Of a stretch of DNA of 64,000 bases, positions 50,889 to 62,337 are shown piece after piece. Source of the DNA: Daedaleopsis sinensis (lineage: Eukaryota > Basidiomycota > Agaricomycetes > Polyporales > Polyporaceae). The DNA lies in assembly GCA_033807695.1 (NCBI GenBank), contig CM066303.1, forward strand, positions 496,001 through 560,000, read 5' to 3'. A program made the position numbers and the translations under genes. The number at the start of each line of letters is the position of its first letter. Position 1 is the stretch's first letter. The notes under the pieces were generated by a model that worked only from the letters and a program-made list of their open reading frames with translations, did no database searches and was not told the DNA's origin.

Positions 50889-52519
50889 TTAGAAGTTCAC
50901 GTACTTGTCCTGACAGCGTCCTGAGCGTCCCACATCATCTCCACCGTCACAGGTTCCTCCTGAAGTCACGGCCGCAGCGGACAGTGGAATATACTCCTAT
51001 ATTTCCTCGTTAGTAGGTCTTTACTGCACAGTGGAGTGATGACCTACCTTTACGGGTTTATTGTCTAGTCGCACAACTCCACTCTCACTCAACTTGGGCA
51101 TCTTGCGGTGTAGTTCGAGTGCAACGTTTTCACCATTAACGTAACTGTCGTGATCATCTTGAAAGTACGGGAAATCCAGGCTCTCGAGCTCTTTAAATCT
51201 CCCGTCCAGTAGCGCAGGCTCAAGCAGCTCCAACTGGTCACCGTCTATGCGCATGCCCAGATCACCAGGGACAGTGCCTTCGGATGGCCCGTCAGTAGAT
51301 TGGGGTACAACCCGCACACCGTAAAGAGTGAGTGTTTGAAGGTGTGTGCCAGGAAGATGCTGCAGGGCCGAGGCGAGTTCCCTCCACGGGTCGCGCGTAT
51401 CAATGTCAAGGCAAAGCGTCCTGAGGTTCGCCATCTTGGAGATCGGAAGGCGGAGGAAATCTACGGCAGGAAGGGCAACGTAAGCATTTGTGACGGACCA
51501 GTGATTGACACATGTACCTGCAGCAAGTCTTGGGAGCCTCAGTTCAACGAGGGAATGAGCCGCCACGGTCAGAAAGTTGATACAACTTTCTGGCCAAACA
51601 GCATTGTCTCCACTGCCAGCCCAAAGGTTGACTCGCCGTATTGAATATGCCGTCTGGGTTAGTGCTAGCCACTCAAACAGATCAGCACTACATCGATTCC
51701 AGTTTTTGCCCCATCCAAAAGTCAAGTCCGCAATAGCCGGCCGCTTGTGGCAAGATCCAGGTGCAAACTTGTGTGGTGTCGGCGTCAACGGCCAATCCGG
51801 CCAGAGCATGTCCAATTTCCTCAACTGTGGAAGGGACACGAGCATGCGACGCAGTGCACCAAATGACGGGAATTGGACCTTGTACAGTGTGAGCTCTTGA
51901 AGTGCATGGAGCGAGGAGAATGCTCTAAATGTGGTGGGATGAGGTGGCGAGTTGGACCAGTCAAAGTCAGAGATGGTTAAGTCTGTCAGGTTAGATAACC
52001 GCCCTGCGATGTCAAAGATGAATTGCTGCATCCTGCGGTAGTCATCGTTAGGTATGAGGCCTATGGTAGCTGTCAGGGAGTGCTCCACGCTGCTGATAAG
52101 CGTAACTACCTGCATGTCCAAGAGAAAGCTCATGTATGTTTTTGCGCCATGGCTTCATTGACTCGGAAAGTACGTAGGTGTTGAACAAGTCGTATTGGCG
52201 GGGTGTTTTGATTTTGACACCGGCAGTAAAGAGGCAGAGCCGAGCAGCGGGTAGCCAGTTCCGACACACGAGTGAGCATGCCAGTATTGTCCTGTATCTG
52301 CCAGTTTGCCAATGAAGGATATCCACTGCATGAATGATGCGGTCGGTGATCTCTGGAGGGATGTGCAAATGCGACTACAGCAGCAGGTAGTGAGGACACT
52401 ATGTGAAAACAGAGTCGATAGTTACGCACCGTTGTCTCGTCGCCAGTACAGAACACCAGCTCTACATCTTCTCCGAATGGGCCATCAAAGGGATCGACAT
52501 TATCGGCGATGTTAGCCAT
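50889..52519 (-). CDS. F-box/LRR-like protein C
   Basis: Exons 52519-52430, 52374-52110, 52060-51518, 51460-51048 and 50996-50889; introns 55, 49, 57 and 51 bases; 472 residues. The F-box reads HIPPEITDRIIHAV, then TILACSLVCRNWLPAARLCLF. Leucine-rich strands include DLTISDFDW, LQELTLYKVQF and LRTLCLDIDT. The last intron has TACTAAC and an ATAG acceptor. The final exon starts EYIPLSAAAVTSGGT and runs longer than in the other copies, to TAA at 50889-50891. Intron 3 is again open and divisible by three. Role as in copy A. Confidence 0.83.
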
Positions 52520-53011
52520 GGGCCGAGCACGAAGTGTGTGGACGGTAGGCAGAGGATGTGAGTGTGAATGTGCGCCGTTGTAGGCACCGACCGCGGGAGA
52601 GCCTGAGACTAGGGATCTTCAAATTGTTGATTCCGTCGAATCTGTGAGTCGTCTAAGCAACAGCAGCTCAGCAGAGAATAAAGGTAATGCACGTACCTTC
52701 GGGGAGATGAGGGGAGAGGGGGAGAGACTTGGTCTTTCGGCGCGGAGCACTCTGTATGCAAGCGGTAAGCAGCGCTTTGCCACACGCGTTTCCCATGAGG
52801 TGTGCGCAGCGATCGATCCACCCGCACATATGGTGGACGAGCTTCCATTGACATCCAAGGTACCACGGTCGCATCAGTTCTCGTTCACAGCCCGGCTTTG
52901 CTATGCACCGTAGCCTCTTGGAAAGAGCTCTCTACACAAGAATACACGTCCCGACATCGGGAGTTAAACGGCCTTCGATGTCCACATCGGCGCTCAGAAG
53001 TCTTAAATGAC
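52520..53011. other. Upstream flank of F-box gene C
   Basis: Matches 33.25-33.65 and 42.69-43.15 kb. It contains the left target duplication (53003-53011). No gene. Confidence 0.5.
53003..53011. repeat. Left target-site duplication (TTAAATGAC)
   Basis: The same nine bases follow the element at 53388-53396. Units A (33640-33648) and B (43144-43152) have them once. Confidence 0.9.
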
Positions 53012-53197
53012 TAGTCTCGTAACCAGACGGTATAGGGAGGGTTCTCTGTTTGGGAGGCGGAGATCGAAAAACCCAAACACAGAACCGTCCTATAACGTCT
53101 GGTGTAGTCTCGTAACCAGACAGTATAGGGAGGGTTCTCTGTTTGGGAGGCGGAGATCGAAAAACCCAAACACAGAACCGTTCTATAACGTCTGGTG
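53012..53197. repeat. 93 bp tandem duplication inside the MITE
   Basis: The left terminal repeat plus hairpin (53012-53104) is repeated at 53105-53197, so the element has two left ends. Confidence 0.88.
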
Positions 53198-53387
53198 AAC
53201 TTCGTATAGATGGGTGGGGGTATCCCAAATATAGCGCTCGAGGAGGACTATGACGCAAGCGCTCTGAGGGGATACCCCCACCCCTCTATACGAAGTTCAC
53301 CAGACGTATAGGAACTGTCCTGTGCTTGCGTTTTTCGCACTCCGATGCCCCTTTCGGACAGTTCCTATACGTCTGGTTACGAGACTA
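53012..53387. mobile_element. 376 bp multi-hairpin MITE with 18 bp inverted ends
   Basis: The ends TAGTCTCGTAACCAGACG and CGTCTGGTTACGAGACTA are perfect inverted repeats. The target duplication is 9 bp, the size made by Mutator-type transposases, so a MULE-derived nonautonomous element is the best inference. Inside are four hairpins: 53023-53102 and its 93-bp-shifted copy 53116-53195 (two differences noted), 53189-53306 (arms CTTCGTATAGA...GGGGGTATCCC), and 53304-53372 (arms CGTATAGGAACTGTCC). No protein is encoded. The clean duplication and intact empty sites in sister units suggest insertion after the units arose. Confidence 0.92.
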
Positions 53388-53396
53388 TTAAATGAC

Positions 53397-55942
53397 ATGA
53401 TCGAGGAGGCAGTGGCGAGTGCATATGGACCTCTGCTCGGAATCTCGGAGCCAGTGCTGCCCACTTATCGCTGCTACTCGAAGCGGAACTCGAGCATGCA
53501 CCGGTTTAATTCAGCAACACTGGTCCTATTAGTATCCCTTCGAACACCGCCCCTCCTGCATACACGTTGCGCTGCGGACGTGTACGGTCAAGCTCACGTT
53601 ACCACACGGCGGTGATGGTACATGCCGGGCAGACTGGGAGCCAAAGAACGACAGGTTGAAAAGGGGCCTCACACGAGTGGGAGAGCGAGCGAGTGATATA
53701 GGTCCGCATGCCAGACATGTCCTGGCGAGAGACTAGCAACCATGTTCATGCCTCGTACCTCTGGCATTGAGAGCCCCGCCTCGTCTCTCGGTTCGACAAG
53801 CTTGTCCGAACACGAGGATCTCTCGAACGGGTCGGGGGGTGTGATATCTCAGGTGGAGCGCGGAGGCACGACTCGGACAAGGGGAGACAGACAGACAGGC
53901 GCGGGTCAATACGTATTCATCGATCGGCGTGAACATGAATGTGAGGACATACAGATCAGCGAACTGCGCAAAAGATTTCGCAATACCGCGAGTTGCGACT
54001 CCCTTCCGCTCGTCGATAATATCTCGCGCTCGACGAGGACTATAGCATGTTTCTACCAGATCACGCCGCGTTGGTCGATGTCGCGCGACACGAGACGAGG
54101 GGCGGAGACGAGCAGGTGTTCGAGTGGGTGCAAAGACCGCAGCCGTGAGCAGTCGACCTTCCGGACCGTGCGTGTGGCATGAGCTGAGGGCGCCGAGCGA
54201 GGGCAGATGATCCGGTGTGAGCGTGGGTCGCGGGTCGCGCTCGAGGAGGAGCGCGTTGCCTTATTGTCGACTATGAGGGAGGCTCGAGCAGGGCACGAAG
54301 AACACGCAAGGAGGTGCACCGTGTCGGCGTGGACCACAGCAGATCTGGCTGATGGAGGCGGGTCCGAGAATTTTGCTAGTGCAGGGTAGGGGAGCCGGTC
54401 GCATGCGAGATGGACGCCGGAGAGCTCAAGTCATACGTCCAGCCGTGACTGCTTCCGGACGCACAGGTCAGCATGCGAATCGACGAGGCAGGGAAGAGCA
54501 CTGACTACCTCGGGGGCGCGTGCAATGACACTATCTTCGCGTGTGCTTGGGCGTTCGTGTTCGGGTCTAGGGAGGCGGTCAGCTGAGACGAAGAAAGCGC
54601 GTAACACGGATCGAGGACGTCACCAGGTAGCGATTGGTGGCACTTGAAGAGGCTGTCGTCGGAGGTGCCCTGCACGAGGCAAGGCAACCAGGCGGCTAGA
54701 GGAAAATTCAACAACAAGCATCAGTATACGCATGTGCTTAGAAACTGGGGAGAGTCACTACACGTTTAGCGTCGTCGTTGTCTACAGGATGCATCGTGGA
54801 AGGGGCCAGAGACGTTGCCCTGCATACCGGCCGGCGGCGGCGATAGTATGGAGAGGATCGATGGAGACCGATTGCCTGCCCTGTTCCTCTGGCGCGCGGA
54901 TTAGCACATCGACACGGACACGAGGGCGGTGGTAGCACTCACGCCTAGGATACTTCCCGTACTGAGAGCGACTCCATCGTCATTCGACATGCGGCACCAT
55001 GCGGGGATCGTAGTCAGGGGGGGAGACGAGGTCGAGATAGGTAGCGAGCGTGACGGAACGAGGAAGCACCGAAGGATTTGAGTTTGTACGTCGTGAGCCC
55101 GATGACCGGATGCGTGCATCCTGCAGCCAGTCGCGGACGGGGAACGTACAACATGTTTACGTATGTGCAGCTGGTCGCTACCGTTCATGTTAGTCGGGTA
55201 TGAGAAGGCAATATCTAGAGAGGATCGTACCTTCGAAACGCACTGTTCGAAGAAAAGCGGAACCGCGTGCTTCTTCGCCGTCGAGCTGTCGAGGCCGTTT
55301 TACCCGCATATACCCATCCAGTGCGGGTTACTATAAGATGTGGACATGGCAAACTCTGCGTCGATGCCGACTGACCAGCCCCATAGCCGCGTAACACCTG
55401 TCAGTAATGAAGATAGAAGTTCGGTATGAGAGCGGAGGCGTGCACGCAGCCCAGCAGGCACTCTGAGACGATATCGCAGTTCGAAGTTTGAGGAAGAAGA
55501 CCCACCGACTGGTATCTGGATTGTAGACGGCGTCCTATAGCATCGGTCGAATGGAGGGAAGGGTGTACGACGTACAGCTCGTGCCAAGGTGTAGGCACGA
55601 TCTTGAGCAGCGCACGGCAAGGCCTGTCACACGTGGACGATGATGGGATACAAGCCGAGGACGAGAGCCGTACATGATCGAGGACGGCTGAAGGCGGACA
55701 ACGAATCGGGCCAGATCAAGGACCAAGTGGGCAGCTAAGCGAGGTGCGCGATTGCGTCGTGAGGCGAGGAGGTACAATAGTCCCAGAAACGCGAGCAGAG
55801 AGACGAGACTGGCAAGGAGCTGCGAGGATGAGGAGGTGGCAACGACTCGGGGGAGAAGCGTGGGGGGAGTTCTGACATAAGGACCATAAGACAAGAGAGT
55901 CGGCCTGCGAGCTTCGCGCGAGTACGTGCTGCAGCAGCCAAT
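53397..55942. other. Unit block: decayed sequence, unit C
   Basis: Corresponds to 33.65-36.3 and 43.15-45.84 kb. No consistent frame; nothing named. Confidence 0.4.
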
Positions 55943-56500
55943 ATTAGTGTAGTAGTGCGGAGCTGAGATTGTTGTGCGTACTCACCGACAAGTCTGCAGC
56001 GAACCCATCCGGCGCCTCGGTCGGAGCTGCCCTCTCTCTGAGGCGTACGCGTAGAGAGTCATAGTCGAATGTTAAGGAGATGTCACGCATGCCGAGAAGA
56101 TGGCAGTGGCCATGGAGGCTGTCCAGTAACGCGAACGACGAGGAGGATGTTGCGACTCTCATGACGTCAGCAGCCTTAGGGCGCGCATCGGCACTTGCTG
56201 TGGCTCGGAACACGGGACGGGCGCTTCTGCCGCTCCCTCCTCTTCGTCAAGAGGCCAGCTGCTACCGACAACCCCGCCGCCCAGTCTACACCTTACTGCA
56301 CAGTACTAGCACGCCGGCTTCTTTCTGACATACATCGACGCTGCACTGGCGACACATGGCATATCGCTGAGAACCCTTCTGCAACCACAGTCCGCCGGAT
56401 ACCGCAAGCGATGGGTACTTTCTAGTCCTCGACGACATGGACATATGCAGGTAGGAGGCACATGAGCGCACCACAGACAACTCTGACTGAGCAAGTGTTC
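55943..56500. repeat. Conserved block R2, unit C
   Basis: Near-identical partner of 45841-46400, with a few substitutions and small indels. Confidence 0.75.
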
Positions 56501-56517
56501 TCCGCCTCTCTAGATAA

Positions 56518-56742
56518 ACGTGGCCGACCTCGGACGGACGTACTCCGCGTGAATTCGTAACCGGGAAAGGGCGGAATCGATCATCGTGTTTGCCGTCTGC
56601 ACGCACCTCCACATCTTCCTCCGCGCATGCAGTCCAGCAAGAGTAGTCCAGCAAGAGTTCGGCCGCGTCGTGCAGCGCCAGGTCGACGGCGCAGAGCGCG
56701 CGATAGCCACGGAGGAGATCAAGACGCCCTGCGCGTCGTAGC
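56518..56742 (+). pseudogene. 2-isopropylmalate synthase relic, unit D side
   Basis: It reads VADLGRTYSA and then a stop, followed by VVQQEFGRVVQRQVDGAERA and ATEEIKTPCAS. A short GTCCAGCAAGAG duplication lies inside. The most decayed of the four relics. Confidence 0.6.
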
Positions 56743-58609
56743 CCCGTGAATGAAGAAGGTGCGGGCGGGGACGACAACACTGCGGATGTGGGGCTCGCGC
56801 TCGTCCGGAAGATTCGTGACGGCCAGACCAGCAAGACGTTCCGAGAGCACGGGCACTCGTTCACGACGCAGATACCGGCTCGCGATGCTCCCGGCCGCGC
56901 ACCGATCTCCGCTTCTCCGCGGTGTGGCCATTCAAAATCATACCGCGCAATTCCCGGGATTCGCTTTCGGGCGGCGGGCCCGGGCAAGGGACGAACCTAC
57001 ACGCGTTCATTGAGGTGGTGTGGCTACACGTGTGCTAAAAGACCCTAGAACCCAGCAAGTGAGTGTGAAGACGCAGAGAAACAGCACCAGACCATACCTC
57101 TAGTATACCATAAGAATCGCAGAGCGAGAGGAACTCAATTCCAGCCCCGCCGTCTGTACGACACTATGAGTCACCTCCAATCGCGCACTCGCGCGACTGC
57201 GACCGCCGACGCTGGTTTCGTCTTCCTGACCACAGTCTGTGTCGAGAGTCTGTTGGTCCGGAGATCACATGACCGTGCTTCAAAACCTGCGAAGCTGCGA
57301 AGCGCACGTGCGCATGGATCCTGAATCCACTCCGGGATGCGAGGGATATGCGAAGTTGGCGCAGAGTTCGAAGGATCTGGATGAGCTCCCCCGGCTCCGT
57401 CTGCAGCACTAGCCCGGACGCCGCGGGTCTAGTTACGATGCGCCGACCTGCTGTGGCTATGTGCAATGTGAGAGATGTCCGAGTCTGGAGACCGCGCTCG
57501 AGCCTCCACTGCGGCGCTGTGAGGTCGCAGGCAGGAGTTCTGCGACGCGGGAGCCTGAAGAGACGGCTCGTATCGCATGCGGAGCATAGAACGGGTATAC
57601 ACAGTCGGAGGAGCGCGGCGGCATGGCGGACGAAAGTGGCACGGTGGGCAACGGGGAGTATACCGTCGAGGATGCTCGACGAAGCGCAAACGTGCACTAT
57701 GTCTGCTCGGAGGGAGGGGAGTATAAGAACCGCGTGGCGTCCGAGAGCCGCCATGGGTACAAGACTAGAGAGCTCACAGAATCAGTAGCATGCCTGCACG
57801 AGGTCCGGATAGGGAGACGGTGGCGAGATGAGTGTAGTCGAGCGTCAGGGCCAGGATGGGATGGATGGCAGCGGGAGGAGACTAAATGCGCAGCGAGACC
57901 AGGTTCACTAGGGGACACGTAGAAGAGTATGAGAGATCGACCATGCTCGGACAGTGTGTGTACTTACAGATGGGGGCGGCGGAGCATGCGAGCTTGAGCA
58001 TGCAGACCAGGCGGCGCAGACGAGGGCGAACGTGCTGTGGTTCTGTAGAGGAGATAGATCTATGTGACCGAGGACGCCGCCATGCGCATGCGCTACGAGG
58101 ACTCGACGCGGTGTGTTGAACGCGACAGCTGTAGCATGCTTGGAGACCTCTCCTGGCGCTCAGAGAAGAGACGAACCGTGTGCACAGACTCGCCGGTGCT
58201 ATCCTACGGCACGGTCCTGCAACGAAACGGCAGTCTCAGCAGCGGGCTTATCATCGGGAACGAGGGGCATGATCGGCGCGATCGATTGGACCTTCAATTG
58301 CGGGAAGAAGTAGCATATAGACGGTTTCTTCGACTGCAACTTGGAGCGGCGCTGGCGAGGTTGACTCGGACTAGATATCGACGTCAAGAGGCATGGGTAT
58401 AGGCGAGCGGCGACCGAGAATGAGCTCTGCAGATGGCAGATGATAGGCGGATGGAGCTCGAGGGCTCGAGAGTCGAGTGCACAGCGTGCGGGTCGACGAG
58501 GTCTAGGTAGAAGGGCGAAAGAATTCCAAGGACCGAGAGACGTCATGAGACCACCCAAGGGTTCCAAGACGAGTAGAGAGGCGAGGCGAGATAAGCAAGG
58601 AGGGGATGG
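56743..58609. other. Unit block: decayed sequence, unit D side
   Basis: The minus-strand piece near 57960-58040, before a GTAAGT donor, reads RRLVCMLKLACSAAP or STFALVCAAWSACSSSHAPP depending on frame. A possible minus start, MPLVPDDKPAAETAVSL, lies near 58270. Similar pieces occur in unit A; no gene assembled. Confidence 0.4.
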
Positions 58610-59660
58610 GGAGATCCTACGTTCCAGGGCGTGAGTTACAGGTGAGTTTCGTCCCGGAGTTGGCGGCTAAAGGAATGTGCACGGCGTGCGGAGGGTCGCC
58701 AGACAACTCAAAGCACAGTCTGCGTCCTCCAGTGGCGGCTGCAGAGCTTATTAGGTGGATATGCAGGGAGAGAGAGCTTGTGTGTACTCACATGCATGTT
58801 CCATATTCCCCAGCGTACGACTCGAGCTCTTACACAAGTCCGACGATCCCTCCGTTGGTGCGGTGCGGGCATCAGAGCCAGTGCAAGTTCTTAGTCGCTA
58901 GTAAGCAAAGTTCAAGGGCAGAGAGTTCTAGGGCAGAGGATAGCACAGTCCTGTATCCGTCGTCGAAGAGAGAGTCAAGCGGGCGTCGGGCGAGCGAGCG
59001 AGTTGCAGAGGTCACGGCAAATACCTGAGAGCCACGTGGCGGCGCTTACATCCGCAACACCGCATTCAGCCGCGCTGTACTCCGACAGTGACCTCTGCAC
59101 TCAGTATCATCCAGCAGGCTCAAGCTGCAGCCAGGACACGGCGTTCTCCACCTTCTGACCTCTGTATCAAGCTCTCTGTTCTACTGATATGTGAGTACCA
59201 TCATTCTGTGTGCTCACAACCGGTCATACTAATTCTAGATTGCCAAGGTCCTTACCTTCACCGCCGTCGGGTATATCAGCTGTCTGGTACAGTGTAAGTG
59301 TACTACGGTGCCCTCACGCTGCCGCTACCAATTTGACGACCTTGGGAGCCAACATGTGCCTATTCGCTCACGGTTGCGGACGCGCGGCAGCTATCCAGTG
59401 TATGAACGCTTGCTGCACACCCTCTCAGGCTCCGGGATCAAAAAAGCTGCTCTAACGGGTACTTTGGACCGATTTTCATGCAGCTTGAACGTACTCAGAG
59501 GCGATGTTCTTCAAGATCGCAAAGCGGGCTGCTTCCCGGTGACTCGGCTCGAAAGCTCGCACGCCAGACGAGAGATCCGAAGCACAGTACTACCATCCGC
59601 ACATACCGACACCTCCCTCCTGCAACGTAGTGACATTTCGAGGTACATGGACGTTGAAGG
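58610..59660. repeat. Conserved block R1, unit D
   Basis: Near-identical to 29571-30640 and 38985-40000. Confidence 0.75.
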
Positions 59661-60684
59661 TATGCATGTGCACTCCCCGATCATCTACCGAGAACAAGAC
59701 GCCCTCATACCCAACTTAGACATCCGGTGGCCCGCACTCGAGTGTCCCATCTGGTACATATCCCATCTCATCTCCAGGACCACACCCGTGTGGATCTGTC
59801 TACATTCGCGATGCAATGGTCTCCGAGGTGTGTTCCTTCTCGCGAAACTGACATAGTATACTGATCATAGCTGACAGGAGTATCTGTATTTGGCGGGTGG
59901 TAGTTGGCGTGACGATCCCGATGATAGTGAGGTGCTCACACCACCTCGAATCTGTATGAACACTGATGATTGCTCGCCTAGGACTCGCTCAGGTCTGTTC
60001 GCAGGCGAGCATGCGATGCCCGAGCGCGCAGTTACAGGTATTCGTGAGCGAACAACAAGGTTCCGGAGTAATAACACAACTCTCTAACTCAGTTCGAACG
60101 CAAATTACATTACGGATGCTTGTGCCATTGTCCCGCCGCGTAGGTTGTCGACTTGCAACCGGGTGTCCGACCGTCAGAATGCGCACACAGGTAATGGCTG
60201 TTCAGAGAGACCTCATCGTCCGCATGATTAGCATCATGCATGTCCTCGAGGCGTCGACGGGGTGCACTCGGGCTGTCTTCAATGTCCATCACCGACGCAG
60301 GCATGCACGTCGAGCGACGAGAATGCGTACAAAGTTTGAGTGGTTCATTTCTCAGTCAAATGATACATAGGTTATGGTCCGAGGAGTCTCTGCGACTGTT
60401 CGTCCCAAAAGAACTCGTTGAAGGGAACGGGAAAAGGAAGGGGCAGCGGGTTGCATAGACATGGATTGCGCGACTGCGGGAGCGACTTGTATCAGCATCA
60501 CCACTGCGAACGAGCCTGATATTTTCTCACCAGGAAATACATATCTTCACTCTCGAATCAGGGAAACGGCTGCGGCGTCCGGCTGTCTGTGTCACTTATT
60601 TGAGTACTAAGTAAAGTTGGTCAGTGGGATGATATCTGAGCGCAGAGCACCCGGTGCAGAAAAGAGAAGTTCGCCTACTTTTCC
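59661..60684. other. Unit block between R1 and F-box gene D
   Basis: Noncoding by eye. The part after 60515 is almost identical to unit B. Confidence 0.45.
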
Positions 60685-62337
60685 TAAGAGCGTCTCGAAT
60701 GTCCCACATCAGGTCCACCGGTAGTGACAGGTACTTCCTGCAGTCACTGTCGCAGCGGACAGCGGAATATAATCCTATGTTTCATGGTTAGTAGTTCTCT
60801 ACCGGCGCGTGGAGTGATGACATACTCTTATGGGTTTTCTTCCAAATCCGATTCGCAACACTCCACTCGCACTCAACTTCGGCATCTTGCGGTAAAGTTT
60901 GAGTGCAATCATAGGGTAGTCTTCCTCTTCGGCCCACCTCAGGCTGTCGTGATCATCTGTGAAGGACCTGAAATCCAGGCTCTCGAGCTCTTTAAATCTC
61001 CCGTCCAGTAGCGCAGGCTCAAGCAGCTCTAACCCGTCACCACCGATGCGGACGGCCGAACGACCAGAGTGTGTGCCTTCGGATGGCCCGTCGGTAGATT
61101 GGTGTACAAGTCGCACGGAGTAAAGAGCGAGGCATTGAAGGTGTGCGCCAGGCAGCTGCTGCAGGGCCGAAGCGAGGTCCCTCCACGGGTCGCGCGTATC
61201 CATGGCAAGTTCAAGATTCCTGAGGTTGGCCATCTTGGAGATCGGAAGGCGGAGGAAGTCTATGGCAGGAATGGCAACGTAAGCATTTGTGACGGACCAG
61301 TAATTGACACATGTACCTGCAGTGAATTTTGGGTAGCGTAGTTCAACAAGGAGATGAGCTGCCACGGTCAAGAAGTGGATACAACTCTCTGACCAAGCAG
61401 CATTGTCTTCACTGCTAGCTGGCAGAAGGTCGACTCGTCGTATTGAATGGGTCGTCTGCGTTAGTGCTAGCCACTCAAACAGCTCAGCACTACATCGATT
61501 CCAGTTCTTGCCATACTCAAAAGTCAAGTCCGCAATAGCCGGCCGCTTGTGGTAAGGTCCAGATGCAAACTTGTGTGGTGTCGGCGCCAGCGGCCAATCC
61601 GAATCGGACAAGTCCAATTTCCTCAACTGTGGAAGGGACACGAGCATGTGACGTAGATCACCAAATGACGGGAAGCTGACATGGTACAGTGCGAGCTCTT
61701 GAAGTGCATGAAGCGAGGAGAATGCTCTAAATGTGGTGGGATGGAGTAGCAAGGTGTGCCAGTCAAAGTCCTTGAGGAACAGGATCTTCAGGGAGTTAGA
61801 TAACTGCCACGGGACGTCAAAGATGAATCGCAGGATCCCTCCACTGGGAGGTCCGATATGATCGTGGGCCTATGGCGGGTGTCAGGGAGTGCTCCACGCT
61901 GCTGGTGAGCGTACAAACGTACATCAAGATCAAGCACATGTATGTATTTGCACCATGGCTTCATTGACTCGGAACGGAGTACATAGCTGTTGAACAGGTC
62001 GTATTGGCGGGGTGTTTCGATTTTGACCAAGGCAGTAAAGAGGCGGAGTCGAGCAACGGGTAGCCAGTTCCGACACACGAGTGAGCATGCCAGTATTGTC
62101 CTGTATCTGCCAGTGTACCACTGGTACCCGGGGATATCCACTGCATGAATGATGCGGTCGGTGATCTCTGAAGGGATGTAACGATGCGACTACAGCAGCG
62201 GGTAGTGAGGACACTATGTGAAAACAGAGTCGATAGTTACACACCGTTGTCCCAACGCTAGTCCAGAACACACGCTGTATCTCCTCTTCACTTGGCCAAC
62301 CAAAGGGATCTTGGGTATCATCGGTGATGATAGCCAT
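60685..62337 (-). CDS. F-box/LRR-like protein D
   Basis: Exons 62337-62245, 62189-61923, 61869-61317, 61259-60826 and 60774-60685; introns 55, 53, 57 and 51 bases; 478 residues. The F-box reads YIPSEITDRIIHAV, then TILACSLVCRNWLPVARLRLF. It is the most diverged copy in exons 1-3. The intron-2 donor lies at GAT|GTACGT instead of AG|GTAGTT, yet the joined frame stays open through ILRFIFDVPWQLSNSLKIL. Leucine-rich strands include LQELALYHVSF, LRKLDLSDSDW and LRNLELAMDT. The last intron has GTATGT, CTAAC and CATAG; the last exon starts DYIPLSAATVTAGST and ends with TAG at 60685-60687. Role as in copy A. No pseudogene mark was found. Confidence 0.8.

Noticed and set aside
53012..53387. CRISPR-like or tRNA-derived array of hairpins
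   Set aside because: Target duplication, terminal inverted repeats and empty sites show a transposon; there are no regular spacers and no tRNA fold.
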